Part shown: positions 53,494-62,737 of the stretch, in pieces
Position numbering within the stretch: the stretch's first letter is position 1
How the letters are laid out: every line of letters starts with the position of its first letter
Assembly (NCBI RefSeq): GCF_014698045.1
Contig: NZ_JACJSE010000002.1
Span: 248,001-312,000, forward strand
DNA from: Aulosira sp. FACHB-615
Lineage (GTDB): Bacteria > Cyanobacteriota > Cyanobacteriia > Cyanobacteriales > Nostocaceae
Direction: 5' to 3'
DNA length: 64,000 bases
Position numbers and translations under genes: made by a program
The notes under the pieces: model-generated
The model's input: only the letters and a program-made list of their open reading frames with translations
Told to the model about the DNA's origin: nothing
The model's database searches: none

Positions 53494-55452
53494 TTACTCT
53501 TTGCCCACAGGATTAATCGGTCTTCTAGTAGGAGCCAACACCATTAAGACATCAAATTGTTCTTTATCTGGTGTGGTAGAACTTGTGGCACTCAAACTAT
53601 AGATTGAACCAATGATTGATTTCCAAGGACGGAAGGTTTGATCATCAAAGAAACTGGGGGCAAATCCATAAATCCAAGATAAAGTAGAGCCACCATTCAA
53701 ATAAAAATAGCCGTAGTTGGGTCGGGGTAAAGTATTAGTTGCTGTTTTGAAATTATAAGTTGTAGGCAGGGGAATATAAGGCTGTGGTACTAAGTCTTTA
53801 ATTGCGCCAAAACCTGTGGAAATCACAAGAGTTTTTTCGTCTACCCAATTATAAGCCAGTAAGCTTTGAGAAGATGCCCCGCCAACATCCCAACTCGTGA
53901 TAGTTTGTCCTTGGATATCTTGAGTATTAACTACAACTTCTCCGTTTGAAAAAGATTTGATCAATTCATCTAATTTCTTGAGAGTGGTTTCAGCCGCATC
54001 TCGATTATTTGTTTCTAAGGCGATACCGATACCTAAATTCAAGTTAGGAATTGAGCCTAATAAACCTCCCTTAGAAGGAAACAAAAAGAAAGCATAATCA
54101 CCGTCCATCCAATTGAGGATGTCTTTTTCTAAATCGAGTTTGGTATTATTCAGGACAAAACTACGAAATTGGTCGAGGTACTCTTTGAGTTTTGGTTCTG
54201 TACTTAAAGCTTTTGCTATTAGTAACCATTTTTGATTGAGATTGCGACCAGTGGCAGCAGAGTAAGTAGCACCTGGTAATCTTGAGACTATCGCATCTGG
54301 TTGTTCAGTTTGAAATTCATCTTTTTCTGATTTTGGGGTTTGGCGATAGGCTGTAGCTTGAAAACGTAATCCTTCTGGTTCTACTGTTACAAAACCATTG
54401 ACACTTCCATATTCCTTTAATTCATCAAGGTTAATGGATTCACTACCAAAAATTGGAAAAGGCAGACTTGGATCTTTGGCAATGTCGTTAATTAAAGGCA
54501 CAAAAGTTGCCAAATTTTCATGAATGGTAAACAAAGACTTAGCATACTGGGGATGCTTAATTGTTTCCTGAAATTGGGGATTTTGAGCAAGATTATTCTC
54601 TCCTTGGGAAGTATCAATAATTTGCTCAATGGCTTTAGCCGTAAATCCAGTTACAACATACCCTGGTAAAGCAGCGATCGCTAGTCCTTTGGGTCTTCTT
54701 TTTAACCAATCTGGATTACCTAAAATCGGTGGAATCGCCGCTAAGTTTGATTTTGTCAAAGAATTAGTCGGTTTTTGGGGTAGTTTGATCGGCTTTGTCG
54801 GTAATTTGGGAATTTTTTTTAAATTTGGTTCTGGTGCTTTTGGTAATTCTGGTAATGGGGCTGTTGATTCCGTCTCTGGATTTGATTCTGGTGCTTTTGG
54901 TAATTCTGGTAATGGGGTGGTTGATTCCGTCTCTGGATTTGATTCTGGTAATTTTGGCGGTTCGGCTGGTTCTGGAACCTGGAGTTCTATAATAGTTACA
55001 CCTTTATACTCACTTACCTTGACTCGTTTTGGGTCACTATTTTTCAGTAAGTCTAATAAAGGCTGGATGCGGGACTCATCTTTCAGAGGAGCCAACATAA
55101 TAAAGTTATTCTCTAGAGTTGCGGTTGTACCTTCAACCTTGGGTAGAAACGCAGCCGCTACTTGTTCGCCCAACAAAGACTCAATTTCTCGCACATAGTC
55201 GAGTTTAAAAGAAGGTGGCAAATATTGAGCCAAGGCGGAATATGCTCTGTCAAATAAATAAAAACGATTTAAGTCTGCCCAAGCATCTACCTTCGTGTTA
55301 ATTAAGCTGACTAATGGTGTGTCTGCGGGTAAGATATTAGCGATCGCTGGGACATTCAGGGTAGTAGATGCCTCAGCCTCGCTTTTCTCAGCCACAGGAG
55401 AAGCCACTGCTAAAACTGATAATAGCGATACTGTAATAATCGGTGATACCAT
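53494..55452 (-). CDS. DUF3352 domain protein, exported
   Basis: 652 residues from MVSPIITVSLLSVLAVASPV, a signal sequence; a TTG 14 codons earlier is less likely. The body matches DUF3352 (ILPADTPLVSLINTKVDAWADLNRFYLFDRAYSALAQYLP; then the C-terminal SWIYGFAPSFFDDQTFRPW). A Pro/Glu/Ser linker (residues about 160-220) holds two copies of the 19-residue unit PELPKAPESNPETESTAPL, encoded by 57-bp tandem DNA repeats. Function unknown; common in cyanobacteria. Confidence 0.85.
   Translation of the reverse strand: MVSPIITVSLLSVLAVASPVAEKSEAEASTTLNVPAIANILPADTPLVSLINTKVDAWADLNRFYLFDRAYSALAQYLPPSFKLDYVREIESLLGEQVAAAFLPKVEGTTATLENNFIMLAPLKDESRIQPLLDLLKNSDPKRVKVSEYKGVTIIELQVPEPAEPPKLPESNPETESTTPLPELPKAPESNPETESTAPLPELPKAPEPNLKKIPKLPTKPIKLPQKPTNSLTKSNLAAIPPILGNPDWLKRRPKGLAIAALPGYVVTGFTAKAIEQIIDTSQGENNLAQNPQFQETIKHPQYAKSLFTIHENLATFVPLINDIAKDPSLPFPIFGSESINLDELKEYGSVNGFVTVEPEGLRFQATAYRQTPKSEKDEFQTEQPDAIVSRLPGATYSAATGRNLNQKWLLIAKALSTEPKLKEYLDQFRSFVLNNTKLDLEKDILNWMDGDYAFFLFPSKGGLLGSIPNLNLGIGIALETNNRDAAETTLKKLDELIKSFSNGEVVVNTQDIQGQTITSWDVGGASSQSLLAYNWVDEKTLVISTGFGAIKDLVPQPYIPLPTTYNFKTATNTLPRPNYGYFYLNGGSTLSWIYGFAPSFFDDQTFRPWKSIIGSIYSLSATSSTTPDKEQFDVLMVLAPTRRPINPVGKE
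54833..54946. repeat. Two 57-bp tandem repeats in the DUF3352 gene
   Basis: Units start at 54833 and 54890 (GGTGCTTTTGGTAATTCTGG...), differing at two bases, with a degenerate third start. In-frame, so they extend the linker by 19 residues each. Confidence 0.85.
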
Positions 55453-55676
55453 TGCGAATTTTAGATTTTCTATTTTAGAATTGCAACCTAGCAACTAAAT
55501 GTATAAGGCATAAAATGCGATTGTGCAGGTTTCTTTTTTATATTTTTATTACTTGTAAATAAATAGATTTGGCCAAAATTTAAAATTAAGTATTAAAAAA
55601 TAATCTGTTTTAACAATTAGTGGTGAAGAGTTATCAGCTATTGAGGCTGTAAGGGTTCAGCCTGGATTTCTCTCTT

Positions 55677-55861
55677 GTGAGAAATTCAGGGGTGTGGGAG
55701 AGGTGGGAGGATGGTGAAGAAATCTTTCCCCCCACACTCCCCACACTCCCCACACTCCCCTCTCTCCCCACACTCCCCTCTCTCCCCACACTCCCCTCTC
55801 TCCCCACACTCCCCTCTCTTCCCCACACTCCCCACACCCGCTACCCATACGTGAGAAATTC
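55677..55861. repeat. Palindromic low-complexity element flanked by 11-bp direct repeats
   Basis: Flanks GTGAGAAATTC at 55677-55687 and 55851-55861. Inside are a G-rich half (GGGGTGTGGGAGAGGTGGGA), a GAAGAAATCTTTC centre (55717-55729) and a C-rich half with four 18-bp units CACACTCCCCTCTCTCCC (55751-55822). Same architecture as the insertion in the dihydroorotase-like gene. It is the main content of 55453-55934. Confidence 0.85.
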
Positions 55862-55934
55862 GAGTGTACTCTGCGCCTTTTCTGATTGTTGATCTACCGA
55901 GATGGATGTACGACCTTGCCCATAGCCGATTACA

Positions 55935-56627
55935 ATGAAAACGCGATCGCACTTTCTCAAGGAGTATGCAGCAGTGCAGCCGGATTTACTGGGCTTAGAA
56001 ATTAGTAAGGGAGAATTGAGGCGTTTGACTGGGTTTGACCCAGAAGATGTTTTCCGGCCTTCGGTTATGAAAGATAAAGAAAAGCGATTTGGCTTTTTAA
56101 TCAACGAATTGCTGGTGGCTTTAGCACTCACACCAATTATTGTGGGTTTTATTTATGCGTTTATTATTTTGCCAACTATTGGTTCTTCCATCACATTAGG
56201 CATTATTTTATTAATTTTAGTACCGTTGGCTGTACTTGTTGGGCGATCGCTCTGGCGCAAGTTCACTTGTCCGCAAGCACTCACCATACTTTTAGATGAA
56301 GTCGATCAATATCATGCTGTGATTAACGCCATAGATATTCACGACCAATTAGCCACCTCAAATAACGCCCTCAACGACAGAGAACAAGTAATTTCAGCCT
56401 TACAATTAATTCGGGAAGATTTAGTCCGCGCCTTAAAAACCGAGCGAGTTTTACGGGACAATAAAAAACTCCTGGCGAATAATCAAGAATTATTTGTGAA
56501 TAATTTAGCCAATCTGCAAGCCTTACAAGTCAGTACCCAAGCTGGCGAATATGCTCAACTACTCAATCAATCATTACAGATTGCTCTTGATGTACAAGCC
56601 GAAATTAGAAAGTTGCAAAAGCCTTAA
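55935..56627 (+). CDS. Membrane protein with C-terminal coiled coil, unknown function
   Basis: 230 residues. Soluble N-terminus, two membrane helices (about 60-80 and 83-104: ALALTPIIVGFIYAFIILP and ITLGIILLILVPLAVLVG), then a long helical region rich in Asn/Leu (RVLRDNKKLLANNQELFVNN). I do not recognise the family. A 53-bp stretch at 58313-58365 is a decayed copy of codons around 170-195, so part of this gene was duplicated and lost. Confidence 0.6.
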   Translation: MKTRSHFLKEYAAVQPDLLGLEISKGELRRLTGFDPEDVFRPSVMKDKEKRFGFLINELLVALALTPIIVGFIYAFIILPTIGSSITLGIILLILVPLAVLVGRSLWRKFTCPQALTILLDEVDQYHAVINAIDIHDQLATSNNALNDREQVISALQLIREDLVRALKTERVLRDNKKLLANNQELFVNNLANLQALQVSTQAGEYAQLLNQSLQIALDVQAEIRKLQKP

Positions 56628-56654
56628 TTCAAGATTGCATTGCCGCAATTTTGC

Positions 56655-57080
56655 TCAGATTTCTACTGGAGGATGCCAGCCTGCGGAAACCCAAGCTTGT
56701 CTGACAACAACAGCATAGGGATTATTCAATTGCAGAGCTAAAACAGTCGCGCGACCACAGGTAGTTAAACCTACAATCTGACTACCATCGTCTGTCCAAG
56801 TAAAATGATCTGACCACTTTTGTTGACGAGGGTTGAATAGTTTGACTTTAGAGTTAGTTATGGGATCTTTGGCATAGGCTTGAATACCTTTGTAGGAATT
56901 ACATAACCGACAGGCAAGCCAGAGATTTTCTTCATCATCAGTACCACCTGCTGCTTTGGGTACAATGTGTTCAATTTCGAGAATGCCTAGAACATACTTT
57001 TGAAGACTGCGGCAGTAACCGCACTGATTGTTGGCTTGTGTTCTGATTCTTACACGGACTGCTTCTGGAATTTGGCTCAC
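56655..57080 (-). CDS. HNH endonuclease
   Basis: 141 residues. HNH core CGYCRSLQKYVLGILEIEHI, VPKAAGGTDDEENLWLACRL and CNSYKG, with zinc Cys pairs CGYC and CRLC and the catalytic His in EHIVP. Nuclease of the McrA/5-methylcytosine-type HNH group, target unknown. Its start overlaps the stop of the upstream gene by 4 bp (ATGA at 57080-57077), so the two are translationally coupled. Confidence 0.88.
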   Translation of the reverse strand: MSQIPEAVRVRIRTQANNQCGYCRSLQKYVLGILEIEHIVPKAAGGTDDEENLWLACRLCNSYKGIQAYAKDPITNSKVKLFNPRQQKWSDHFTWTDDGSQIVGLTTCGRATVLALQLNNPYAVVVRQAWVSAGWHPPVEI

Positions 57081-57466
57081 TGACTTAAAGGCTCAATTAA
57101 TCCACGTTTGACAGCTTCATGTAGAGCAGTTGCTTTCCGTAAGAGTCCTTCTTGATAAATTTGCATCAAGTTTTGTAACTCTGGACGCTCATTATCGGTA
57201 ATAGTCCCTGCTTGTTGACGCTCAAGTAATTCACTCAATCTGCTATCCTGTTCGGGTTCCATTTGCAATTCGGTCAAAGCCAGAACTTGTTCATTGGCAA
57301 GAACTGAGACAGGTTCTAAATTATTAACTTCTGCTCTCACAGATGGAATGGACAGTTGAATTGTATCTGCCAAAATACTAGCAACATCCCGATTTGCCAA
57401 TTTCGCAAAACGTTCAGCATGTTGGTAAATCTCATCTGGTAAGGTGATAGTGATTTGAGTACTCAT
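57077..57466 (-). CDS. RHH-like protein coupled to the HNH nuclease
   Basis: 129 residues. The start MSTQITITLPDEIYQHAERF resembles a ribbon-helix-helix DNA-binding strand and helix, as in antitoxins. The C-terminal 60 residues are helical and acidic (LSELLERQQAGTITDNERPELQNLMQIYQEGLLRKATALHEAVKRG). Overlaps the HNH gene by 4 bp. The arrangement looks like an antitoxin or regulator followed by its nuclease; this role is inference. Confidence 0.65.
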   Translation of the reverse strand: MSTQITITLPDEIYQHAERFAKLANRDVASILADTIQLSIPSVRAEVNNLEPVSVLANEQVLALTELQMEPEQDSRLSELLERQQAGTITDNERPELQNLMQIYQEGLLRKATALHEAVKRGLIEPLSQ

Positions 57467-57574
57467 AACGCAAATAAGAATATTCCTCTGGATTTTTCCC
57501 TGCGATCGCTGTTTTTCTAATTAAGTTACAAGAAGTAAGTAAGCATTTCAATAATAAAAGTAAATTATAAGCTT

Positions 57575-57916
57575 TTACTTGTTAGGACGTACCACACTAA
57601 TCAATTTACCTAATAACGGTTCGTTAGCTAATATTGCTGCATGAATTCGTGCAGCTAAACTACTGCGTTCTGAATCGTCTGTGCAAATAATAATACCAGC
57701 ATGACTGGTAAATGAACGATGCAAGCGTTTGAAGTTCCGACGGTTGAGGGTTAAAACAACTCGCTCGTTATTGCTGGCAAATGTTAGAACTTCATCATCG
57801 GGAATTTTTAAATTAGCTTTGCCAGCTTCTTGAACAGTTAGCACATCATGTTTTAAATCACGCAAGTACTCAACAACTTCTAAGGGAAATTGTTCATCTG
57901 CATACAAACGAGCCAT
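57575..57916 (-). CDS. DUF5615 PIN-like toxin-type protein
   Basis: 113 residues. LYADEQFPLEVVEYLRDLKHDVLTVQEAG gives the leading acidic residues of a PIN-like fold, with VVLTLNRRNFKRLH and the later IIICTDDSE. This is the DUF5615 group, predicted ribonuclease toxins. Its start overlaps the stop of the DUF433 gene by 1 bp (TAATG), typical of the pair. Confidence 0.82.
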   Translation of the reverse strand: MARLYADEQFPLEVVEYLRDLKHDVLTVQEAGKANLKIPDDEVLTFASNNERVVLTLNRRNFKRLHRSFTSHAGIIICTDDSERSSLAARIHAAILANEPLLGKLISVVRPNK

Positions 57917-58242
57917 TAATCTTCTTCATTCTCCTGAATGGCTGTTTCAATTTCCTCTGGGTAGACTGTGGCATAAACCCAAGCATTAGTTAAGTCAGTT
58001 GCCGATAAAGTTGGATAATCTTTCAACAATTGAGCTTCACTAATCTCTAATCTTCTAGCATTTATTAATACCCACACAGGAATACGTGTATTAGCAATAC
58101 AAGCATCTCCACCACATACACCAGGAGTTTTTTCAATACCTCGCCAAGAGTTACCTAAACTTTGAGCAAGTATTTGAATTGCTTGTGCTTTCTCGTTTGG
58201 TGTCAAGGCAAGTAATTCTGGCTCTAATTTTTGCAGCGTCAT
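57916..58242 (-). CDS. DUF433 antitoxin-type protein
   Basis: 108 residues. The C-terminal half is the DUF433 motif RGIEKTPGVCGGDACIANTRIPVWVLI, then LKDYPTLSATDLTNAWVYA, a small helix-turn-helix-type domain. It pairs with DUF5615 proteins as the antitoxin of a predicted type II module. The N-terminal 35 residues are an added helical stretch. Confidence 0.82.
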   Translation of the reverse strand: MTLQKLEPELLALTPNEKAQAIQILAQSLGNSWRGIEKTPGVCGGDACIANTRIPVWVLINARRLEISEAQLLKDYPTLSATDLTNAWVYATVYPEEIETAIQENEED

Positions 58243-58312
58243 ATTATGATTGCTAAGTCCACAAAAGAAGATAGTACATCTAATATTTTAACTAGAACGG
58301 GAATATACCATT

Positions 58313-58365
58313 TTTGCGAGATAATGAAAAATTGCTGGCAAATAATTTAGCAAATCTGCCAACCT
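58313..58365 (+). pseudogene. Decayed fragment of the 55935-56627 gene
   Basis: Reads FLRDNEKLLANNLANLP then stop, about 80% identical in DNA to 56450-56530 with one Asn-rich unit deleted. It marks the far edge of the nuclease/toxin-antitoxin block. Confidence 0.6.
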
Positions 58366-58468
58366 AAACACTCACTATTCCATCTGGCATATATTTAACT
58401 GCTAAATTATTGCAGATTATTCTCTCAAGTCTGAAATATCCCACACAACAGTTGCGCTGCTGACTCTC

Positions 58469-59815
58469 ATGAGTAACAAACCCAAAATAATTGTTTTAGA
58501 TGATGATCCTACTGGTTCGCAAACAGTCCACAGTTGCTTGCTGCTGATGCGCTGGGATGTGGATACTTTACGCATCGGTTTGCGTGATGAATCACCGATT
58601 TTTTTTGTCCTGACTAACACCCGCGCCTTACCTCCAGAGTCAGCCGCAGCTGTAACTAGAGAAGTTTGTCAAAATTTAAAACAAGCAATAGCGGCTGAAG
58701 GAGTTAACGATTTTTTGGTTGTTAGCCGTTCCGATTCTACTTTACGCGGTCATTATCCCATTGAGACGGATGCGATCGCCGATGAACTCGGTTCTTTTGA
58801 TGCTCATTTTCTCGTACCAGCATTTTTTGTTGGCGAAGCCTCTCGAAGAGAAGGCGGACGCATCACCTGTGACAGTATCCATTACTTAATTATTGATGGT
58901 GTCCCAACTCCAGTACATGAAACTGAGTTTGCCCGCGATTCTGTATTTGGTTATCATCACAGTTACTTACCCAAATATGTTGAAGAAAAGACTCAAGGGC
59001 GCATCAGCGCGGAGTCTGTCACCCGCTTTTTACTGGCTGATATTCGTGCTGGTAGCTTAGAACGCTTGCTGCAACTCACTGGTAATCAGTGCGCCGTCGT
59101 TGATGGTGAAACTCAAGCTGACCTGGATATGTTCGCCAAAGATTTATTAGCCGCCGCCAGCCAAGGTAAACGCTTTTTATTTCGTAGCGCCGCCAGTATT
59201 TTAACAGCTTTGGCTGCCTTACCTCCCCAACCGATTGCGTCCGAAAACATGGCTAAATACGTGCGCCAAGGTAAACCGGGTGCAGTCATTGTCGGTTCCC
59301 ATGTCAAAAAAACAACTCAACAGTTAGAAGCTTTATTGCAAACAGCAGGAACAGTGGGAATTGAAGTTGAGGTACAAAGATTACTCGATCATCAAGAAAA
59401 TTCTGCTACTACTTTGCTGACTGAGACATTAGCAAATATTCAGACTGTACATAACGCTGGCAAAACACCTGTTGTTTATACTAGTCGTCAAGAACTCACC
59501 TTTAATGATGTTAAAACGCGGTTAGATTTTGGGATTCAAGTTTCTAGTTTATTGATGGATATTGTGCGGGGCTTACCTGCTGATATTGGCTTTTTAATTA
59601 GCAAAGGTGGAATTACCTCTAATGATGTTTTGAGTACTGGCTTGGCTTTAACAACCGCCAGATTACTCGGACAAATTCTCGCTGGTTGTTCAATGGTAAT
59701 TACACCTGCTAACCATCCCCAATTTCCCAATTTACCAGTTGTACTATTTCCTGGTAATGTTGGCGATGCTAATGCCTTGGCAACAGTTTATCAACGGTTA
59801 ACTAAAGAATTATGA
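58469..59815 (+). CDS. Four-carbon acid sugar kinase family protein (DUF1537)
   Basis: 448 residues. N-terminal motif IIVLDDDPTGSQTVHSC and SRSDSTLRGHYPIETDAI; the C-terminal nucleotide-binding region is GLPADIGFLISKGGITSNDV. Characterised members phosphorylate tetronates and related acids. An in-frame VGEASRR (near residues 121-127) interrupts the usual PAFFEGGR and is encoded by a small dispersed repeat. No catabolic partner (isomerase, aldolase) is adjacent, so the substrate is unknown. Confidence 0.85.
   Translation: MSNKPKIIVLDDDPTGSQTVHSCLLLMRWDVDTLRIGLRDESPIFFVLTNTRALPPESAAAVTREVCQNLKQAIAAEGVNDFLVVSRSDSTLRGHYPIETDAIADELGSFDAHFLVPAFFVGEASRREGGRITCDSIHYLIIDGVPTPVHETEFARDSVFGYHHSYLPKYVEEKTQGRISAESVTRFLLADIRAGSLERLLQLTGNQCAVVDGETQADLDMFAKDLLAAASQGKRFLFRSAASILTALAALPPQPIASENMAKYVRQGKPGAVIVGSHVKKTTQQLEALLQTAGTVGIEVEVQRLLDHQENSATTLLTETLANIQTVHNAGKTPVVYTSRQELTFNDVKTRLDFGIQVSSLLMDIVRGLPADIGFLISKGGITSNDVLSTGLALTTARLLGQILAGCSMVITPANHPQFPNLPVVLFPGNVGDANALATVYQRLTKEL
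58829..58856. repeat. Small dispersed repeat inside the DUF1537 gene
   Basis: TTGGCGAAGCCTCTCGAAGA followed by GAAGGCGG, a palindromic sequence type (CTTCTCTTCGAGAGG) common between genes of Nostocales, here inserted in frame. Confidence 0.6.
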
Positions 59816-60313
59816 AGTGTGAAGTCTGAAGTCTGAAATTTCATCCTGGTCTATGAGTTTGTTCTGCAAACGTTATTTGTCATTGGATATTGATAAAATC
59901 ACCTTTTTTCTAGTGAACTCTTGACTGAAAACGGCTTACGACTTATTCCTTGATGAGTGAATTAATTTTATACTTCATACTTCATACTTCAGTTGATTTT
60001 TGACTCTTGACTAATGACAATCTGCAAAAAACAGTGCAATATGTATGCCTAATAGCTGTCCGTATGTCTAGTTAAGAATAATAAATCAGGGTTGATACAA
60101 AATGTTTGTTCTGAAATACTTCAGAAACATGAGTTCAGTGAAAAACTCAAAAGTTCTGAGCCGCAGCTGTTGGTGCATCCTCCGGGAGATCACAGAAGCG
60201 TTGACAGTACTCAGTCCTCATAACTTTCTTGGGTGAGAATGTTGTTCCGTCGAGTAACTAATTTAAGATAAGTAATTACCCGGAGTTTCCGTTGTGTTTA
60301 TGGCTGGTGCTGC
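59816..60313. other. Gene-free interval upstream of minC
   Basis: Begins with TGAAGTGTGAAGTCTGAAGT heptamers and has the inverse ATACTTCATACTTCATACTT near 59971-59990. The last 300 bp, presumed to contain the min operon promoter, show no motif I can name. Confidence 0.45.
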
Positions 60314-61459
60314 ATGACTTCTGATTTTGCTATCCCCAATCCAGAGTCAAATTCTGCGCTTCCTGATGCAGAATCCATCACTCATCTATCTGAAATAGAT
60401 GTAAATTCCACGGTTTCTCAGATTGAACCGAATTCTACCGTTTTTGAGCCAGATCCCCATTCTGTGATTCCAGATACGGAATTATCATCTGTTCTCCTTT
60501 ATTTAAAATCAAATTCTCCGCCTTTAGTGTTAAATCCAGAATCTGTCCCCGAAGAATCAGAGTCAAATGCTCCACTTTTGGATGTAGAGTTAAATCCTGC
60601 ACCAGAAGAATTGGAATTAAATTTGGCTAAGGACTTAGAAGCGAATGCTGAAGTCCCCTATACAGATGCGAGTTCTACTCTTTGGGATGTGACAGAAACC
60701 GAAGTAGACAATCGACTCAAAAATCATATCCAAGTCCAGTTCAAACATGAAGACGGCAAACTGTTAGTGATTTTACCGACAGAATCCCAGTTACCTGCTT
60801 CGGAACTGGCTTGGTCTGATATTTGGCAACAGTTAAAGGTGCGATTAAATGCAGGCGATCGCTTAAGGATACCAAATACACCAGTGCATTTGATCGCCCA
60901 TGACCGCTTGTTAGATAGCAGACAACTACAAGATTTAGCCGACAGCTTTAGTGAAGTCCAACTCCAACTCAAGTATGTCGCCACGAGTCGTAGACAAACT
61001 GCGATCGCTGCTGTCACATCAGGGTATTCTGTAGAACAACTACAGCCCCAAACTTCCCTCAGTTCTGAACCCCAAGCCATACCTACCACCCACGCCGATG
61101 CACTTTATCTCGAAATGACAGTGCGTTCGGGAGTGGAAATTCGCCATCCCGGCACAGTAATTTTGCTAGGAGATGTCAATCCAGGTGGTATCGTAGTTGC
61201 AGAAGGAGATATTTTAGTCTGGGGGCGTTTACGTGGAATTGCTCATGCTGGTGCTGGGGGGAACCGTGAGTGCCTAATTATGGCTTTGCAAATGGAACCA
61301 ACTCAATTGCGAATCGCCGATGCTGTAGCTAGAGCGCCAGAGAAGCTACCAGCACAATTTTCTCCCGAAGTGGCACATATCACGCCGCAAGGAATTCGCA
61401 TCGCTAGGGCTACGGATTTTTCTAGAAATCAATTAGCTAGGATAAATCCAGTACCATAA
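60314..61459 (+). CDS. minC: Septum site-determining protein MinC
   Basis: 381 residues. The C-terminal beta-helix domain is clear (VRSGVEIRHPGTVILLGDVN, PGGIVVAEGDILVWGRLRGIAHAGAGG, then ALQMEPTQLRIADAVARAPE). The MinC N-domain occupies about 135-225. The first 130 residues are an acidic, Ser/Pro/Glu-rich extension made of loose ESNSxLPD-like repeats. It inhibits FtsZ assembly away from midcell. minD starts 45 bp downstream. Confidence 0.94.
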   Translation: MTSDFAIPNPESNSALPDAESITHLSEIDVNSTVSQIEPNSTVFEPDPHSVIPDTELSSVLLYLKSNSPPLVLNPESVPEESESNAPLLDVELNPAPEELELNLAKDLEANAEVPYTDASSTLWDVTETEVDNRLKNHIQVQFKHEDGKLLVILPTESQLPASELAWSDIWQQLKVRLNAGDRLRIPNTPVHLIAHDRLLDSRQLQDLADSFSEVQLQLKYVATSRRQTAIAAVTSGYSVEQLQPQTSLSSEPQAIPTTHADALYLEMTVRSGVEIRHPGTVILLGDVNPGGIVVAEGDILVWGRLRGIAHAGAGGNRECLIMALQMEPTQLRIADAVARAPEKLPAQFSPEVAHITPQGIRIARATDFSRNQLARINPVP

Positions 61460-61504
61460 ATATCTATTATAATTCCTGAACCCTCATCGCTCGCAACTCT
61501 GAAC

Positions 61505-62311
61505 ATGACTCGCATTATTGTGATTACCTCCGGCAAAGGAGGGGTGGGTAAAACTACAGTGTCAGCAAACCTCGGTATGGCCCTGGCTAAAATGGGTCGT
61601 CAAATTGCCTTGGTTGATGCAGATTTTGGTTTAAGAAATTTGGACTTGCTGTTAGGGCTAGAAAACCGCATTGTCTACACAGCCGTAGAAGTTCTCTCTA
61701 GAGAATGTCGGTTAGAACAAGCTTTAGTCAAAGACAAACGCCAAACTAACCTCGTACTTCTACCAGCAGCCCAAAATCGTTCCAAAGATGCAGTTACCCC
61801 CGAACAAATGAAGTTATTGGTGAATGCACTAGCCCAAAAATATCAGTATGTCATTATTGATAGTCCGGCGGGAATTGAAAACGGATTTAAAAATGCGATC
61901 GCCCCAGCCAAAGAAGCCCTAATTGTAACTACACCGGAAATCTCCGCAGTTCGAGATGCTGACCGGGTAGTTGGGTTACTAGAAGCACAAGGTGTTAAGC
62001 GTGTACACTTAATAATAAACCGCATCAGACCAGCAATGGTACGGGCAAATGATATGATGTCTGTCCAAGATGTTCAGGAACTGCTTGCAATTCCCTTGAT
62101 TGGCGTGATCCCTGACGATGAGCGTGTAATTGTCTCTACCAATCGCGGCGAACCCTTGGTATTAGGGGATACTCCCTCTTTAGCTGCTATAGCTGTAGAA
62201 AATATTGCTCGGAGATTGGAAGGAGAAACAGTCGAATTCTTGGATCTCGACGCACCCCCAGATAACATCTTCGCCCGATTGCGTAAGTTGTTATGGACAA
62301 AGATTGTTTAA
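61505..62311 (+). CDS. minD: Septum site-determining protein MinD
   Basis: 268 residues. Deviant Walker A SGKGGVGKTT (residues 8-17), DADFGLRNLDLLLGLENR and DSPAGIE. It ends in the membrane-targeting amphipathic helix IFARLRKLLWTKIV. The ATPase recruits MinC to the membrane and is displaced by MinE. Middle gene of minCDE. Confidence 0.97.
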   Translation: MTRIIVITSGKGGVGKTTVSANLGMALAKMGRQIALVDADFGLRNLDLLLGLENRIVYTAVEVLSRECRLEQALVKDKRQTNLVLLPAAQNRSKDAVTPEQMKLLVNALAQKYQYVIIDSPAGIENGFKNAIAPAKEALIVTTPEISAVRDADRVVGLLEAQGVKRVHLIINRIRPAMVRANDMMSVQDVQELLAIPLIGVIPDDERVIVSTNRGEPLVLGDTPSLAAIAVENIARRLEGETVEFLDLDAPPDNIFARLRKLLWTKIV

Positions 62312-62339
62312 TGTTTCAGTCTCCTGATATCTATTAGCA

Positions 62340-62639
62340 ATGATCATTGAACTTATCGAACGACTTTTTTCTCGACCTCCTGAAAACAGTCGCAATCAAG
62401 TTAAACGTCGCCTACAAGTAGTCATAGCCCACGACCGCGCTGATCTAGATGCTCAGACGTTAGAAAAAATGCGTCAAGAAATTCTAGATATTGTCTGTCG
62501 TTATGTGGAAATTGAAACTGATGGCTTGGAATTTACGCTCGAAAGTAACCAAAGAACCACAGCTTTGATTGCCAATTTACCAATTCGGCGGGTGAAAGAC
62601 TCTATGCCTCTTTTGGAAAGTGGTGATAAATCACAATAG
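62340..62639 (+). CDS. minE: Cell division topological specificity factor MinE
   Basis: 99 residues. The N-terminal MinD-interacting part precedes VKRRLQVVIAHDRADLDAQT, followed by MRQEILDIVCRYVEIETDGL. Starts 28 bp after minD. It stimulates MinD ATPase and sets the Min pattern. Confidence 0.96.
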   Translation: MIIELIERLFSRPPENSRNQVKRRLQVVIAHDRADLDAQTLEKMRQEILDIVCRYVEIETDGLEFTLESNQRTTALIANLPIRRVKDSMPLLESGDKSQ

Positions 62640-62737
62640 TTACTCAGAAAGTGCTGAGTAAAAACATACAAACCCTCTAGACCCTAGTCTCCAGCCTCTT
62701 TTTTATACTTGGCGGTCAAACTTTTACACGGCAACTG

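Noticed and set aside
54629..55198. 189-codon plus-strand frame opposite the DUF3352 gene
   Set aside because: It mirrors the Pro/Glu repeat linker, and the minus frame has the recognised domain.
55634..55952. Several frames rich in Gly-Glu-Arg or Pro-Leu-Ser in the minisatellite
   Set aside because: All are translations of tandem repeats.
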